Positions 8,796 to 16,468 are shown, counted from the first letter of the stretch. The stretch is DNA of 60,335 nt from an uncultured Eubacteriales bacterium (GCA_934481515.1 CAKSPO010000009.1:1-60335), one strand, 5' to 3'. Numbers and translations: made by a program. Notes: generated from the letters alone by a model not told the origin.

Positions 8796-8834
8796 ACAAC
8801 CCGGTATGTTGCAAAAAAGACGATACCGGGTTGT
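8796..8834 (-). other. Perfect 12-bp inverted repeat (RNA hairpin)
   Basis: Bases 8796-8807 (ACAACCCGGTAT) pair perfectly with 8823-8834, with a 15-base loop. No uridine run follows on the minus strand. It could be a weak terminator or an RNA-stability element between the secreted-protein gene and the signal peptidase gene. Confidence 0.5.
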
Positions 8835-8900
8835 CAGCTGTCCAAAGCGGAGAAGCAAACGGCAAAGCAGTCAGAAAAGGAAAGTTGCGTCCGTTTCAGC

Positions 8901-8934
8901 CTCCGGAAGCTGCATAAGCGCGCAGCTTCCGGAG
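8901..8934 (-). other. Perfect 13-bp inverted repeat after the secreted-protein gene
   Basis: Bases 8901-8913 (CTCCGGAAGCTGC) pair perfectly with 8922-8934, with an 8-base loop, 40 bases after the stop of the 8974-9768 gene. No T-run follows. Such a 3' hairpin could protect the mRNA of an abundant secreted protein or partly stop transcription. Confidence 0.55.
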
Positions 8935-8973
8935 TGGAGAGATAGAAAGAAGCGTATGTTTGCGAGAGAACAA

Positions 8974-9768
8974 TTATTTTGTAAAGGTCAGATTGATGGT
9001 CAGCTCGTCCGCGGTCAGTGCATTGTTGGTGAAGCAGTCCTCATCGGTGCCCTCATACCATACATACATCTTTACGGTGCAAACCTTTTCATATTCGGTC
9101 AGCGTTACGAAGGTGGAAGTGTCGGAAATGGTAATGGTGTTTCCGACAGGTGTCGTAGCCCCGACATCCACAACCTTATACGTAGTGGTGCCTTCATAGG
9201 TTACCTCGAAGACAATCCGGAGCGCCTTGTAAACATTGACCCAGTTCTCGTCCCCGTTGGTGATGGTGATGGAGGAAAGCTTGATGTTGGTGGATGCGGA
9301 ATCTGCGCTGGATGCCATTTTCAGATCAAAGGAATCTTTGATGACATAACCCACGATTCCGGATTCGGTTATCGCACCTGCCGATTCAAAATTTGTGGTA
9401 TCTGTTGCGGGATTTGCATTGGTCGTGATGTCAGCGGAGCCGGCACTGTTTGCATCATTCAGTGTAGCCTGACCTGTGGTGGTCAGCTTGTAGAACGCGG
9501 ACAGTGCGTCCGCCGTGTTGGCGGCTTTTGCCTTGGGGGTGCAGGGACTCAGCTTGTTGTTTGCGGGAGTGGTCAGGGTCACCGTATTGCTCCAGGCCGT
9601 GTCGGCAGCGGTGGTCTTTTTGATAACAAGGCTGGTCGGGACAGATGCCTGAACCTGCATGCCGGTTGCCGTAACCGTCGTGTTCATCGAGAACCACGCA
9701 TAGGTGGAGGTGCCCAGAAGCATCGCGGAGACGAGCAGGAGGCAAAGTGCGGGAAGTAACTTTTTCAT
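8974..9768 (-). CDS. Secreted SipW-dependent-type (TasA/camelysin-like) protein
   Basis: A 264-residue exported protein. The N-terminus has the typical SipW-dependent signal peptide: MKKLLP, a hydrophobic core, then GTSTYAWFSMN, with cleavage likely around STYA. The mature part is rich in Thr, Ala, Val and Ser and looks beta-rich, without further membrane segments or a sorting motif. The C-terminus contains VYVWYEGTDEDC, a motif shared with the membrane-anchored protein encoded just upstream, so the two are probably homologous. In Bacillus, TasA and CalY of this type form extracellular fibres. AAGGAG precedes the ATG. The gene is followed by a strong hairpin and then by a SipW-type peptidase, its presumed processing enzyme. 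I infer a fibre or matrix subunit. Confidence 0.82.
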   Translation of the reverse strand: MKKLLPALCLLLVSAMLLGTSTYAWFSMNTTVTATGMQVQASVPTSLVIKKTTAADTAWSNTVTLTTPANNKLSPCTPKAKAANTADALSAFYKLTTTGQATLNDANSAGSADITTNANPATDTTNFESAGAITESGIVGYVIKDSFDLKMASSADSASTNIKLSSITITNGDENWVNVYKALRIVFEVTYEGTTTYKVVDVGATTPVGNTITISDTSTFVTLTEYEKVCTVKMYVWYEGTDEDCFTNNALTADELTINLTFTK

Positions 9769-9842
9769 CGTTTTTTCTCCTTTTGTTTTTTTGATAAAAA
9801 ATATTTTATATAACGCCGGACGCAGGCGATATATACGGAAAA

Positions 9843-10616
9843 TTACGGCTCCTCGCCGGTCAGAACGGACAGATACATATCAATCTTGAACTCTCCGCCC
9901 AGAATGTCGTCCAGACATTCCGGATCGTCTCCCTCCAGCCAGATTACCACCGTAAACTTTGTCATCCCGCCTGGCTCCAATTGCAGGACGTTGTTCCGGC
10001 AGACGATTACGGAGGAGAGAAAGGGAACGGTGCCCGGCTCCGGAGAGCCGCTTTTGGAGGGCCATGCGTAGTCGGTATAGGCATTTTCGGAGACATCCAC
10101 CGTTTCGGTTTTTCCGTTTCCGGAGCGCTCCTCGGTCTGCATCAGGTTTTCATAGACCCGGACGCGGATGGCTTGCTCCACCCCCTGCGAGGCGTTTTTG
10201 ATCTGTACCTCGTATTCATAGTCCAAGACCTTGGTGCCGGTGTTTTTGCAGAAGAAGGTGTAGGCAAGGTAGTTTCTTCCGCTGTGCTCCCCGTAAAGAC
10301 TGTTGAGATTGTCCGGAAGATCCGCCGCCGAAATGTTGGTAATGTCCTTTGATGCGTTGCAGTTCAGCCGGGAAATGGGATCCTTGAAGTCCGGCGTCTG
10401 CGAGAGGGAAAGCGCCCACTCCTGATTCTGAAATTTCCGGACGGAAACGGTAAAGCTTCCGTAGCGGCTGTAGAGCACCGAAATAATGAAGGTCAGAATC
10501 AGACCGAGCGAAATGCAGGCAAGCGCGATGGGAGCCACCCGCATGATTCTGCGGTAGGAACGGATTTCACCGGCGGTTCGCCGGAGCCCGCTCCGGGTTT
10601 CAATTTCACGTTTCAT
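9843..10616 (-). CDS. Membrane-anchored TasA/CalY-like surface protein
   Basis: A 257-residue protein with a basic N-terminus, one membrane segment (about 27-50, following RIMRVAP) and an extracytoplasmic beta-rich domain. Unlike its neighbour it has a long positively charged leader and no clear cleavage site, so it is probably an uncleaved membrane-anchored protein. Its C-terminal motif VIWLEGDDPEC..DILGGEFKIDMYLSV matches the pattern of SipW-dependent family proteins and the corresponding region of the next gene. Its ATG overlaps the stop of the EAL-like gene by four bases, so the two are co-translated. I infer an anchor or assembly base for the secreted subunit; this is not proven by sequence. 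Confidence 0.78.
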   Translation of the reverse strand: MKREIETRSGLRRTAGEIRSYRRIMRVAPIALACISLGLILTFIISVLYSRYGSFTVSVRKFQNQEWALSLSQTPDFKDPISRLNCNASKDITNISAADLPDNLNSLYGEHSGRNYLAYTFFCKNTGTKVLDYEYEVQIKNASQGVEQAIRVRVYENLMQTEERSGNGKTETVDVSENAYTDYAWPSKSGSPEPGTVPFLSSVIVCRNNVLQLEPGGMTKFTVVIWLEGDDPECLDDILGGEFKIDMYLSVLTGEEP

Positions 10617-11431
10617 TCCGTTTCTGCTCCTTTCTGCGAGAGGGCTTCCTCCGGGGAAAGAAGAGCGTCTGTATGGGGATTGCTACCGCAATAGGATGCC
10701 GCGGGGGTGTACCCGGCACAGTCCAGACGGCTCAGTGAGCGGATTTGCTCGTCATCAACAACCCCCTCTGCCAGCACCTCGGTATACATGCTTTTCAGAT
10801 ACTGCACCAGTGAGGGAACCAGTTGCGGTTTGTTCCGGTCGTTGGTCAGAGCGGTGATTTCCGGAGCCAGCAGAACCGCATCCACCGGAATTTCCGAAAG
10901 CCGGGACGTGGGGCAGTCTCCTGCGGCGGCTCCGCGCATCAGGGTGCGGACATGTAAAAGCTTCAGATCAAGAACCGATTTTCGCACCTGCGGCGACGTT
11001 TCCGAAAGGATTGCCTGCGAAAACTCCAGACAAAGCCGGGACGGGTTCTCCGTTTTTTCCTCTGCAAGCAACCGCTTGACCCGATCATAAAGATCCTCCC
11101 GACAGAGCAGAGATACCGGACAGGAAACCGCGAGAAATCTCGGTTCTCTGCCCGCACGGTCAAACCGGTGCAGATGCCGGAGCGCCTTTCGGATAGAGAG
11201 ATAAGCCAGCCGGATGCCGGTTTCGCTCCGGGAAGCGGCAAATGCGTATTCCGAAGGGGTCAGACGCCCCGCAACAAGACTGTTGATGACGGGGAAGGTA
11301 CGGTAAGCGACCGGAAGACCGGAGGAACAACCGTAAACCGCACGGTAACATAACTCCACCGGGGGAACGTCGGAAGCGACCGCATCCCGGACAAGCTCGT
11401 CATGCCTGCTTTTCAGCTCCTCGCAATTCAC
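10613..11431 (-). CDS. EAL-like protein with all catalytic motifs lost (possible c-di-GMP reader)
   Basis: A 272-residue soluble protein with the length and outline of one EAL domain. The signatures are eroded. The EAL motif is replaced (YRTFPVI in its place), IEITE has become LEFSQ, the DDFG loop reads AAAGDCPTSRL, the IKID lysine is gone (VDAVLLA), and AEGVE has become AEGVV. It should not hydrolyse c-di-GMP but could bind it or act as a scaffold. I place the start at GTG 11431, because GGGGG stands seven bases before it. The longer frame would begin inside the riboswitch terminator. It is the first gene behind the c-di-GMP riboswitch and overlaps the next gene by four bases. Confidence 0.75.
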   Translation of the reverse strand: MNCEELKSRHDELVRDAVASDVPPVELCYRAVYGCSSGLPVAYRTFPVINSLVAGRLTPSEYAFAASRSETGIRLAYLSIRKALRHLHRFDRAGREPRFLAVSCPVSLLCREDLYDRVKRLLAEEKTENPSRLCLEFSQAILSETSPQVRKSVLDLKLLHVRTLMRGAAAGDCPTSRLSEIPVDAVLLAPEITALTNDRNKPQLVPSLVQYLKSMYTEVLAEGVVDDEQIRSLSRLDCAGYTPAASYCGSNPHTDALLSPEEALSQKGAETE

Positions 11432-11452
11432 CGCATCACCCCCTTTATGCAC

Positions 11453-11494
11453 AAAAAAAGCCAGTTGCAACAGAATCATACTCTTGCAACTGGC
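11453..11494 (-). terminator. Intrinsic terminator of the riboswitch expression platform
   Basis: On the minus strand GCCAGTTGCAA (11484-11494) pairs perfectly with TTGCAACTGGC (11460-11470), followed by seven Ts (11453-11459). The 5' arm overlaps the 3' P1 strand of the riboswitch aptamer, so the two structures exclude each other. Confidence 0.9.
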
Positions 11495-11556
11495 TGACTT
11501 TCAAAAAAGCCCCTATAGCTTTGTGCCACTACCTCACGATAGTTTTACCAAAATAT
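11478..11556 (-). promoter_or_regulatory. Cyclic-di-GMP class I riboswitch (GEMM-I), predicted ON switch
   Basis: The minus-strand sequence shows the conserved parts of the GEMM-I aptamer in order: GGTAAAAC, a hairpin with a GTGA (GNRA) tetraloop (11528-11543), GGCACAAAGC (GACGCAAAGC in the consensus), TATAGGGGC, a short CTTT/AAAG stem, and CAGCCAGTTGC. P1 pairs 11545-11556 with 11478-11489, 11 of 12 positions. The G thought to contact the ligand before TAAAAC is kept, favouring c-di-GMP over cGAMP. Since P1 uses the 5' arm of the terminator, ligand binding should prevent termination and switch the operon on. Confidence 0.85.
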
Positions 11557-11577
11557 TCGATTTTTAATTCCGATGTC

Positions 11578-11606
11578 ATTATACCATGTCAAAAGCATCC
11601 TGTCAA
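11578..11606 (-). promoter_or_regulatory. Consensus sigma-A promoter of the riboswitch operon
   Basis: On the minus strand TTGACA (11601-11606) and TATAAT (11578-11583) are 17 bases apart, a perfect match to the consensus. Transcription would start near 11571, directly before the riboswitch. Confidence 0.9.
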
Positions 11607-11660
11607 GCCTTTTTTTCGCATTTTTCGCAAATTTTCTTTTTTGCAAAATCCGGGGAGCGA

Positions 11661-11689
11661 TTGACAAAGGCGGGAAGGACGTGTATAAT
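11661..11689 (+). promoter_or_regulatory. Consensus sigma-A promoter of the aminopeptidase unit
   Basis: TTGACA (11661-11666) and TATAAT (11684-11689) are 17 bases apart, a perfect match. It is divergent from the riboswitch promoter about 55 bases away and lies about 50 bases before the aminopeptidase start. Confidence 0.9.
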
Positions 11690-11744
11690 AATAGACAATT
11701 GAAGAAGATCAATTGCTATTTGATACGGAACGGAGGAAAGAATA

Positions 11745-12971
11745 ATGAAAAAAACAGTGCTGAGAAATTATGCAAAGCTGATCGCTTCCATGGGCGGAAG
11801 CGTAAAAAAAGGACAGGATGTCATCATCCGCGCCTCTTTGGATCAGCCGGAGTTTGTCCGGATGGTGGCAGAGGAGTGCTATCACTGCGGCGCAAGACAG
11901 GTGCGCGTGGAGTGGGAATATCAGCCGATGACCAAGGTTACCTATAAATACTGCACGCAGACCACCCTTTCCAAGATGGAAAACTGGGAGGTGGAAAAAC
12001 TGAAGCACCGTGCCGAGACCCTTCCCGTCATGATTTATCTGGAATCCGACGATCCGGACGGCCTCAAGGGCATCAATCAGGAGAAGGTTTCCAAGGCGTC
12101 CCAGGCGCGGTATCCGATTATTAAGCCTTACCGCGACGCCATGGAAAACAAATACCAGTGGTGCATTGCCGCAGTACCCGGCGCCGCATGGGCAAAGAAG
12201 GTATTCCCCGGGGAGACCAGATCCCGCGCCATCGAGAAGCTTTGGGAGGCAATTCTCTATACCTCCCGCGCCACCGGGGATCCGATTGCCGCATGGGAAG
12301 CGCACAACAAGGACCTTTCCGAGCGTTGCGCATACCTCAACGGCCTCGGCATCGAGACGCTGGAATATAAATCCGCCAACGGAACCGACTTCCGCGTCGG
12401 AATGATCGAGGACGCACTCTTCATGGGCGGAGCCGAAGCGGCGCAGGGAAGCGGAATTGTCTATAACCCGAACATTCCTTCCGAGGAAGTCTTTATTTCC
12501 CCGAAGAAGGGCGTTGCCGAGGGAATCGTCTACGCCTCCAAGCCCCTGTCTTACCGCGGAGAACTGATCGAAAACTTCTCCGTCCGCTTTGAAAACGGAA
12601 AGGCGGTCGAGGTGCACGCGGAAAAGAACGAGGAACTGCTGAAGAAGATGATTTCCATGGACGAGGGAGCGGCATATCTCGGCGAGTGCGCATTGGTGCC
12701 GTACGACAGCCCCATCCGCAACTCCGGACTTCTGTTCTACAATACCCTGTTTGACGAGAACGCCGCCTGCCATCTGGCACTCGGTCACGGCTTTACCAAT
12801 GTGCTCAAGGACTATGAGAAATACACCGTGCAGGAGTGCTACGGGAAGGGAATCAACGAATCCATGATCCATGTGGATTTCATGATCGGAACCGAGGATC
12901 TTTCCGTCACCGCCGTCACCCGTGACGGCAAGCGCGTTCCCATTTTCCGAAACGGAAACTGGGCATTCTGA
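11745..12971 (+). CDS. Aminopeptidase, M29 family (PepS/AmpS type)
   Basis: A 408-residue cytoplasmic metallo-aminopeptidase that trims N-terminal residues from peptides. M29 hallmarks are present: NPNIPSEEVFISPKKG (the family's NMP.EEVFT.P), YLGECALVPYDSPI with the metal-binding Glu, FYNTLFDENAACHLALG with Glu and His, and HVDFMIGT with His and Asp. The length is usual for the family. GGAGG lies upstream of the ATG. Peptidase T follows 13 bases later, so the two form a peptide-degradation unit driven by the promoter at 11661-11689. Confidence 0.93.
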   Translation: MKKTVLRNYAKLIASMGGSVKKGQDVIIRASLDQPEFVRMVAEECYHCGARQVRVEWEYQPMTKVTYKYCTQTTLSKMENWEVEKLKHRAETLPVMIYLESDDPDGLKGINQEKVSKASQARYPIIKPYRDAMENKYQWCIAAVPGAAWAKKVFPGETRSRAIEKLWEAILYTSRATGDPIAAWEAHNKDLSERCAYLNGLGIETLEYKSANGTDFRVGMIEDALFMGGAEAAQGSGIVYNPNIPSEEVFISPKKGVAEGIVYASKPLSYRGELIENFSVRFENGKAVEVHAEKNEELLKKMISMDEGAAYLGECALVPYDSPIRNSGLLFYNTLFDENAACHLALGHGFTNVLKDYEKYTVQECYGKGINESMIHVDFMIGTEDLSVTAVTRDGKRVPIFRNGNWAF

Positions 12972-12984
12972 AAGGAAGAACCCC

Positions 12985-14190
12985 ATGGATGTCATTGAAC
13001 GTTTTCTGAACTATGTCCGTATGGACACCCAGTCCGACGAGCATTCCGACACCGTCCCCAGCACCGCAAAACAGAAGGTGCTGGGCGAGCGGCTGGTGCG
13101 GGAGCTGACGGAGATCGGACTGAAGAACGTCCGGATGGATCAATACGGATATGTTTATGCGGTTCTTCCCGCAACCAAGGGACAGGAGGACAAGCCGGGA
13201 CTGGGCTTCATTTCCCATATGGATACCTCCCCGGACGCACCGGGAGCGGATGTCAAGCCGCGGATCGTCCGCTATACAGGCGGTACGCTGGAGCTTGGCA
13301 ACGGCGTTTTTATGGATCCCGCCGTGTATGAGATGCTGGAGCGCTATGTCGGGGAGGAGCTGATCGTCACCGACGGGAGCACGCTCCTCGGAGCCGACGA
13401 CAAAGCAGGCATCGCAGAGATCGTCAGCGCCGTTGCATTTCTGGCGGAACATCCGGAGATTCCGCACGGAACCGTCTGCGTCGGATTTACCCCGGACGAG
13501 GAAATCGGATGCGGAGCCGACCATTTTGACGTTGCCGGTTTCGGCGCTGCCGCGGCATATACCGTGGACGGCGGAGAGTTGGGGGAGTTGGAATATGAGA
13601 ATTTCAACGCCGCCGCGGCAAAACTGACCGTGCACGGTGTCAATATCCATCCCGGAAGCGCAAAGAACCGGATGAAGAACGCCATCCTGATGGCTTCCGG
13701 ATTCCTGTCCATGCTCCCGCCCGCAGAAGCGCCCGCACATACCGAGGGCTATGAGGGCTTCTACCATGTCAATTCCTTTGAGGGCGACGAGACCACCGCA
13801 ACGGTCTGCCTGATTATCCGGGATCATGACCGCGAAAGCTTTGAAAAGCGTAAGCAGTTCCTTGCCCGCCTTGTTTCGTACCTCAACGCCGAATGGGGCG
13901 AGGGCAGCTTTGTACTGGAACTGCGGGACAGCTACTACAACATGAAGGAAAAGATTCTGCCGCACATGGAGCTGATCGAAAACGCGAAGAACGCCATGCG
14001 GAAGGTCGGCGTGGAGCCGACGGTTCTGCCGATCCGCGGCGGAACGGACGGAGCGCGCCTTTCCTACATGGGACTTCCGTGCCCGAACCTCTGCACGGGC
14101 GGCGCCAATTTCCACGGCGTCCGGGAATTCATTCCGGTGGCTTCCATGAAAAAGATGGTAGAGGTTCTGGTTGAACTGATGAAATCCTGA
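12985..14190 (+). CDS. pepT: Peptidase T (tripeptide aminopeptidase, M20B)
   Basis: A 401-residue zinc aminopeptidase that releases the N-terminal residue from tripeptides in the cytoplasm. Metal and catalytic motifs are visible: SHMDTSPDAPG, DGSTLLGADDKAGIAE, FTPDEEIGCGADHFD with the catalytic Glu pair, YTVDGGELGELEYENFNAA, and the C-terminal GGTDGARLSYMGLPCPNL with GGANFHG. I chose ATG 12985 (MDVIERF), because the longer frame would run into the preceding gene and AAAGGAAG stands upstream. It lies 13 bases after the M29 gene. Confidence 0.95.
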   Translation: MDVIERFLNYVRMDTQSDEHSDTVPSTAKQKVLGERLVRELTEIGLKNVRMDQYGYVYAVLPATKGQEDKPGLGFISHMDTSPDAPGADVKPRIVRYTGGTLELGNGVFMDPAVYEMLERYVGEELIVTDGSTLLGADDKAGIAEIVSAVAFLAEHPEIPHGTVCVGFTPDEEIGCGADHFDVAGFGAAAAYTVDGGELGELEYENFNAAAAKLTVHGVNIHPGSAKNRMKNAILMASGFLSMLPPAEAPAHTEGYEGFYHVNSFEGDETTATVCLIIRDHDRESFEKRKQFLARLVSYLNAEWGEGSFVLELRDSYYNMKEKILPHMELIENAKNAMRKVGVEPTVLPIRGGTDGARLSYMGLPCPNLCTGGANFHGVREFIPVASMKKMVEVLVELMKS

Positions 14191-14236
14191 ACCGCACGGC
14201 ACGTTGCCTGTGCAAAGAGAAGAGAGGAGAACAATC

Positions 14237-15064
14237 TTGCGCCAAAAAATCGTTACCCGATGCATTGCATTTTTGCTGTTGCTGTGCGTGCTTCTTTCCG
14301 CTGTTTCCTGCATTGCGGAGGGAGAACGCCAATCCACCCGGGGGGAACCGACCGGCACAAAGCCGGAACCGCAGCAGACCGAACAGCCCCCGACCCCAAC
14401 ACCGACCCGCAAACGGGTCGCATTGACCTTTGACGACGGTCCGCACAATATCCGGACCACACAGATTGTGGATGAACTGACCAAATACGGCTGGCACGCC
14501 ACCTTCTTCGTCATCGGAAACCGCGTGGACGGCGGGGAATACAACGGAAAAAAAGGACTTCTTCACGCTGCGGAGGCGGGGAACGAGATCGCCATCCATG
14601 GCTATACCCATTCCGTTTATTACGACAAATGCTCGGAGGAGACGTTCCGGCAGGAGCTGTCAAACACGGAAGCGGCAATCCGCGACGCGCTTCCGGGACA
14701 AAAGGTGCGCCTCATGCGTCCCGTCGGCGGCAGGATCACAGAGTCCCGCGCGGCGGAATGCGGGTATGCCTCCATCCTCTGGAGCGTGGATTCGGAGGAC
14801 TGGATGTATAAGTACCAAAAAGGAGACAGCGACGAGGTCTGTGCCGGGAAGGTCAACACCATTGTCGAAAACGTGATGTCCAAGGTGGAAGAGGGCGACA
14901 TCATTCTGATGCATGATATTTACGAGAGTACCTATGACGCAGTGAAGGTCATTCTCAAGCGCCTCTGGGATGCCGGCTTTGAGGTCGTCACGGTTTCGGA
15001 GCTGTTCGGAGGAACCCCTGCGGCGGGACAGATTTATAAATACCTCCCTGTGGCAAAGGGATAA
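14237..15064 (+). CDS. Polysaccharide deacetylase lipoprotein (NodB domain)
   Basis: A 275-residue predicted lipoprotein that removes acetyl groups from a cell-surface glycan, possibly peptidoglycan. The N-terminus has Arg/Lys residues, a hydrophobic core and a lipobox-like SAVSC, followed by a Pro/Thr linker (about 28-60). The NodB domain begins KRVALTFDDGPH (catalytic Asp and metal-binding Asp), then EIAIHGYTHSVYY with the two metal-binding His, ILWSVDSEDW, and GDIILMHDIY with the second catalytic His. The common RPPGG motif reads RPVGG here, so one conserved proline is changed. The start is TTG, because AGGAG lies seven bases before it and the longer frame begins upstream of that site. A transglutaminase-like lipoprotein gene follows 21 bases later. 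Confidence 0.88.
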   Translation: MRQKIVTRCIAFLLLLCVLLSAVSCIAEGERQSTRGEPTGTKPEPQQTEQPPTPTPTRKRVALTFDDGPHNIRTTQIVDELTKYGWHATFFVIGNRVDGGEYNGKKGLLHAAEAGNEIAIHGYTHSVYYDKCSEETFRQELSNTEAAIRDALPGQKVRLMRPVGGRITESRAAECGYASILWSVDSEDWMYKYQKGDSDEVCAGKVNTIVENVMSKVEEGDIILMHDIYESTYDAVKVILKRLWDAGFEVVTVSELFGGTPAAGQIYKYLPVAKG

Positions 15065-15085
15065 CCCGGAAACAGAACAGAAAAC

Positions 15086-15928
15086 ATGAAAAGAAAGACT
15101 TGCTTTTTGCAGAAAAAAACGAAATACCTCTGTCGCAGTGCCGCAATCCTGCTTGCGGCGCTCCTGCTGACCGGAGGAATGACCGCCTGCCGGAGCACGG
15201 CGGATACTACCCCGCCGGCGCTGACCGGAGTGAAGGACATCGAGATTCTGGCGGGGGAAGGAATTTCCTACCGGACGGGAGTCACGGCATACGACGACAG
15301 CGACGGGGAGATTTCCTTCGAGGTTGACAGCAGCGGGGTAGACCCGAACACGCCCGGTGTCTATACCGTCATTTACATCGCAACCGACCGCGCCGGCAAC
15401 CGGACGGAAAAACGCGCAACCGTCACTGTCCGCTCCCGGAGCCGGGTCAGCGAAGAGGAGCTTTGGATGGCGGTCGATCCGAAAATTTCCGGATGGGGAC
15501 TTTCGGGAGAGAAAACAGAAGACATTTGTGAAATCCTGTACTGGCACATCAAGCAGATGATGACCTACGTTTCCGATTCGGATAAGAGCGACTGGCTGGG
15601 AGAAGCGTGGCGCGGACTGACCGAAGGGGAGGGAGACTGTTTTACTTACTATGCGGTGACACGCGCATTTTTTGAGCGTCTCGGCATTCCTTACCTGACC
15701 GTACAGCGCACCCCCGGCGCACGGGAGACCACGCACTATTGGACGATGGTCAACGTCGGAACGGAATCTACTCCCCGCTGGTACCACTTCGACGTTTGCC
15801 CCCACCCGGCAGAGCATTCGCTTTCCATCGTCCTCATGACGGACGCGGATCTGGATGCGTATAACAAACGGCTGGAAAACTATTACGCCTACGATAAAAG
15901 CGCGTATCCGGCAACGCCGATCGAATAA
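15086..15928 (+). CDS. Transglutaminase-like lipoprotein with an Ig-like domain
   Basis: A 280-residue probable lipoprotein (lipobox MTAC, Cys near 35). Residues about 42-115 form an Ig-like (DUF5011/BIG-like) domain with PPALTGVKDIEI, GVTAYDDSDGEI and PGVYTVIYIATDRAGN. The rest is a transglutaminase-like cysteine-protease fold with the expected triad: Cys in GEGDCFTYYAV, His in THYWTMVNVG, and Asp in WYHFDVCPH. Such proteins act outside the membrane on peptides or cell-wall proteins; the substrate cannot be told. It follows the deacetylase gene closely and ends in a strong terminator. Confidence 0.88.
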   Translation: MKRKTCFLQKKTKYLCRSAAILLAALLLTGGMTACRSTADTTPPALTGVKDIEILAGEGISYRTGVTAYDDSDGEISFEVDSSGVDPNTPGVYTVIYIATDRAGNRTEKRATVTVRSRSRVSEEELWMAVDPKISGWGLSGEKTEDICEILYWHIKQMMTYVSDSDKSDWLGEAWRGLTEGEGDCFTYYAVTRAFFERLGIPYLTVQRTPGARETTHYWTMVNVGTESTPRWYHFDVCPHPAEHSLSIVLMTDADLDAYNKRLENYYAYDKSAYPATPIE

Positions 15929-15961
15929 AATACAAACCGACCCACAAAATAGAATGAAAGC

Positions 15962-16000
15962 GCGCCCGCAGACCGAATCAAAAGGTCTGCGGGCGCTTTT
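15962..16000 (+). terminator. Strong intrinsic terminator
   Basis: A perfect 13-base-pair stem (15962-15974 with 15984-15996), with a 9-base loop, followed by four Ts. It closes the plus-strand unit 11745-15928. Confidence 0.9.
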
Positions 16001-16010
16001 CACATGAACG

Positions 16011-16405
16011 GGCGGGCAGACCCTGCGCAGGTTGTGCCTGCATCCTACCGAGGTAGGAGAAAATCGGAACGCTTGTGCAATGCCGGAAAAAACGTTTTTC
16101 ATTGCGGTTATTTTTCATTTTCTTACCGGTTTCCGCCGGGCAAAAAATCCTATTTTTTCATTCCATTTCCGGCTTCCATCAAACAAAAAATCTCTTCTAT
16201 CTCGTAGGGGCGGGGTCAACCCGCCCGCTTCTAAGGAACCCGGACAATCATTCCGGCGGAATTTCCGACGTTGGATTTTTGTTTCCATCTGTGATACGGA
16301 ATCCGAACCACCGGAACGGCAATCCTTGATGTCCTTTCCCAACATTCCACGAAACCCGCCCGTCCTAAGAAATCCGCACAATCCCCCCCGGCGGGATTTT
16401 ACATA
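16011..16405. repeat. Non-coding dispersed repeat, copy A
   Basis: This stretch without a gene shares blocks with 48640-49090. Shared blocks include the GGGCGGG.AGACCC motif, GAACGCTTGTGC, CCGCCGGGC.AAAAAATCCTATTT, a CCGGCTTCC..C..ACAAAAAAT block, CCCGCTTCTAAGGAA, and ATCAT.CCGGCGG.ATTTCC followed by a GGATTTT run. Parts of the core recur once more within this copy (CCGTCCTAAGAAATCCG, 16361-16378). No protein frame is preserved between copies. The element seems to be an intergenic repeat family of this genome. Confidence 0.65.
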
Positions 16406-16420
16406 GCCTGTTTTTGCAAT

Positions 16421-16468
16421 ACAAAAGCAGGGCTGTTAAAAACCAATGTTTTTATAACAGCCCTGCTT
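16421..16468 (-). terminator. Intrinsic terminator after the radical SAM gene
   Basis: Bases 16425-16438 (AAGCAGGGCTGTTA) pair perfectly with 16455-16468. On the minus strand the stem is followed by TTGT, continuing a run of Ts. It lies 40 bases beyond the stop of the 16509-19130 gene. Confidence 0.75.

Noticed and set aside
8640..8973. Second riboswitch in the gap before the SipW gene
   Set aside because: Hairpins are present but none of the GEMM-I or other riboswitch motifs I know could be found.
11432..11479. Longer start (ATG 11479) for the EAL-like protein
   Set aside because: It would begin inside the terminator loop of the riboswitch; a GTG with an ideal ribosome site lies 48 bases downstream.
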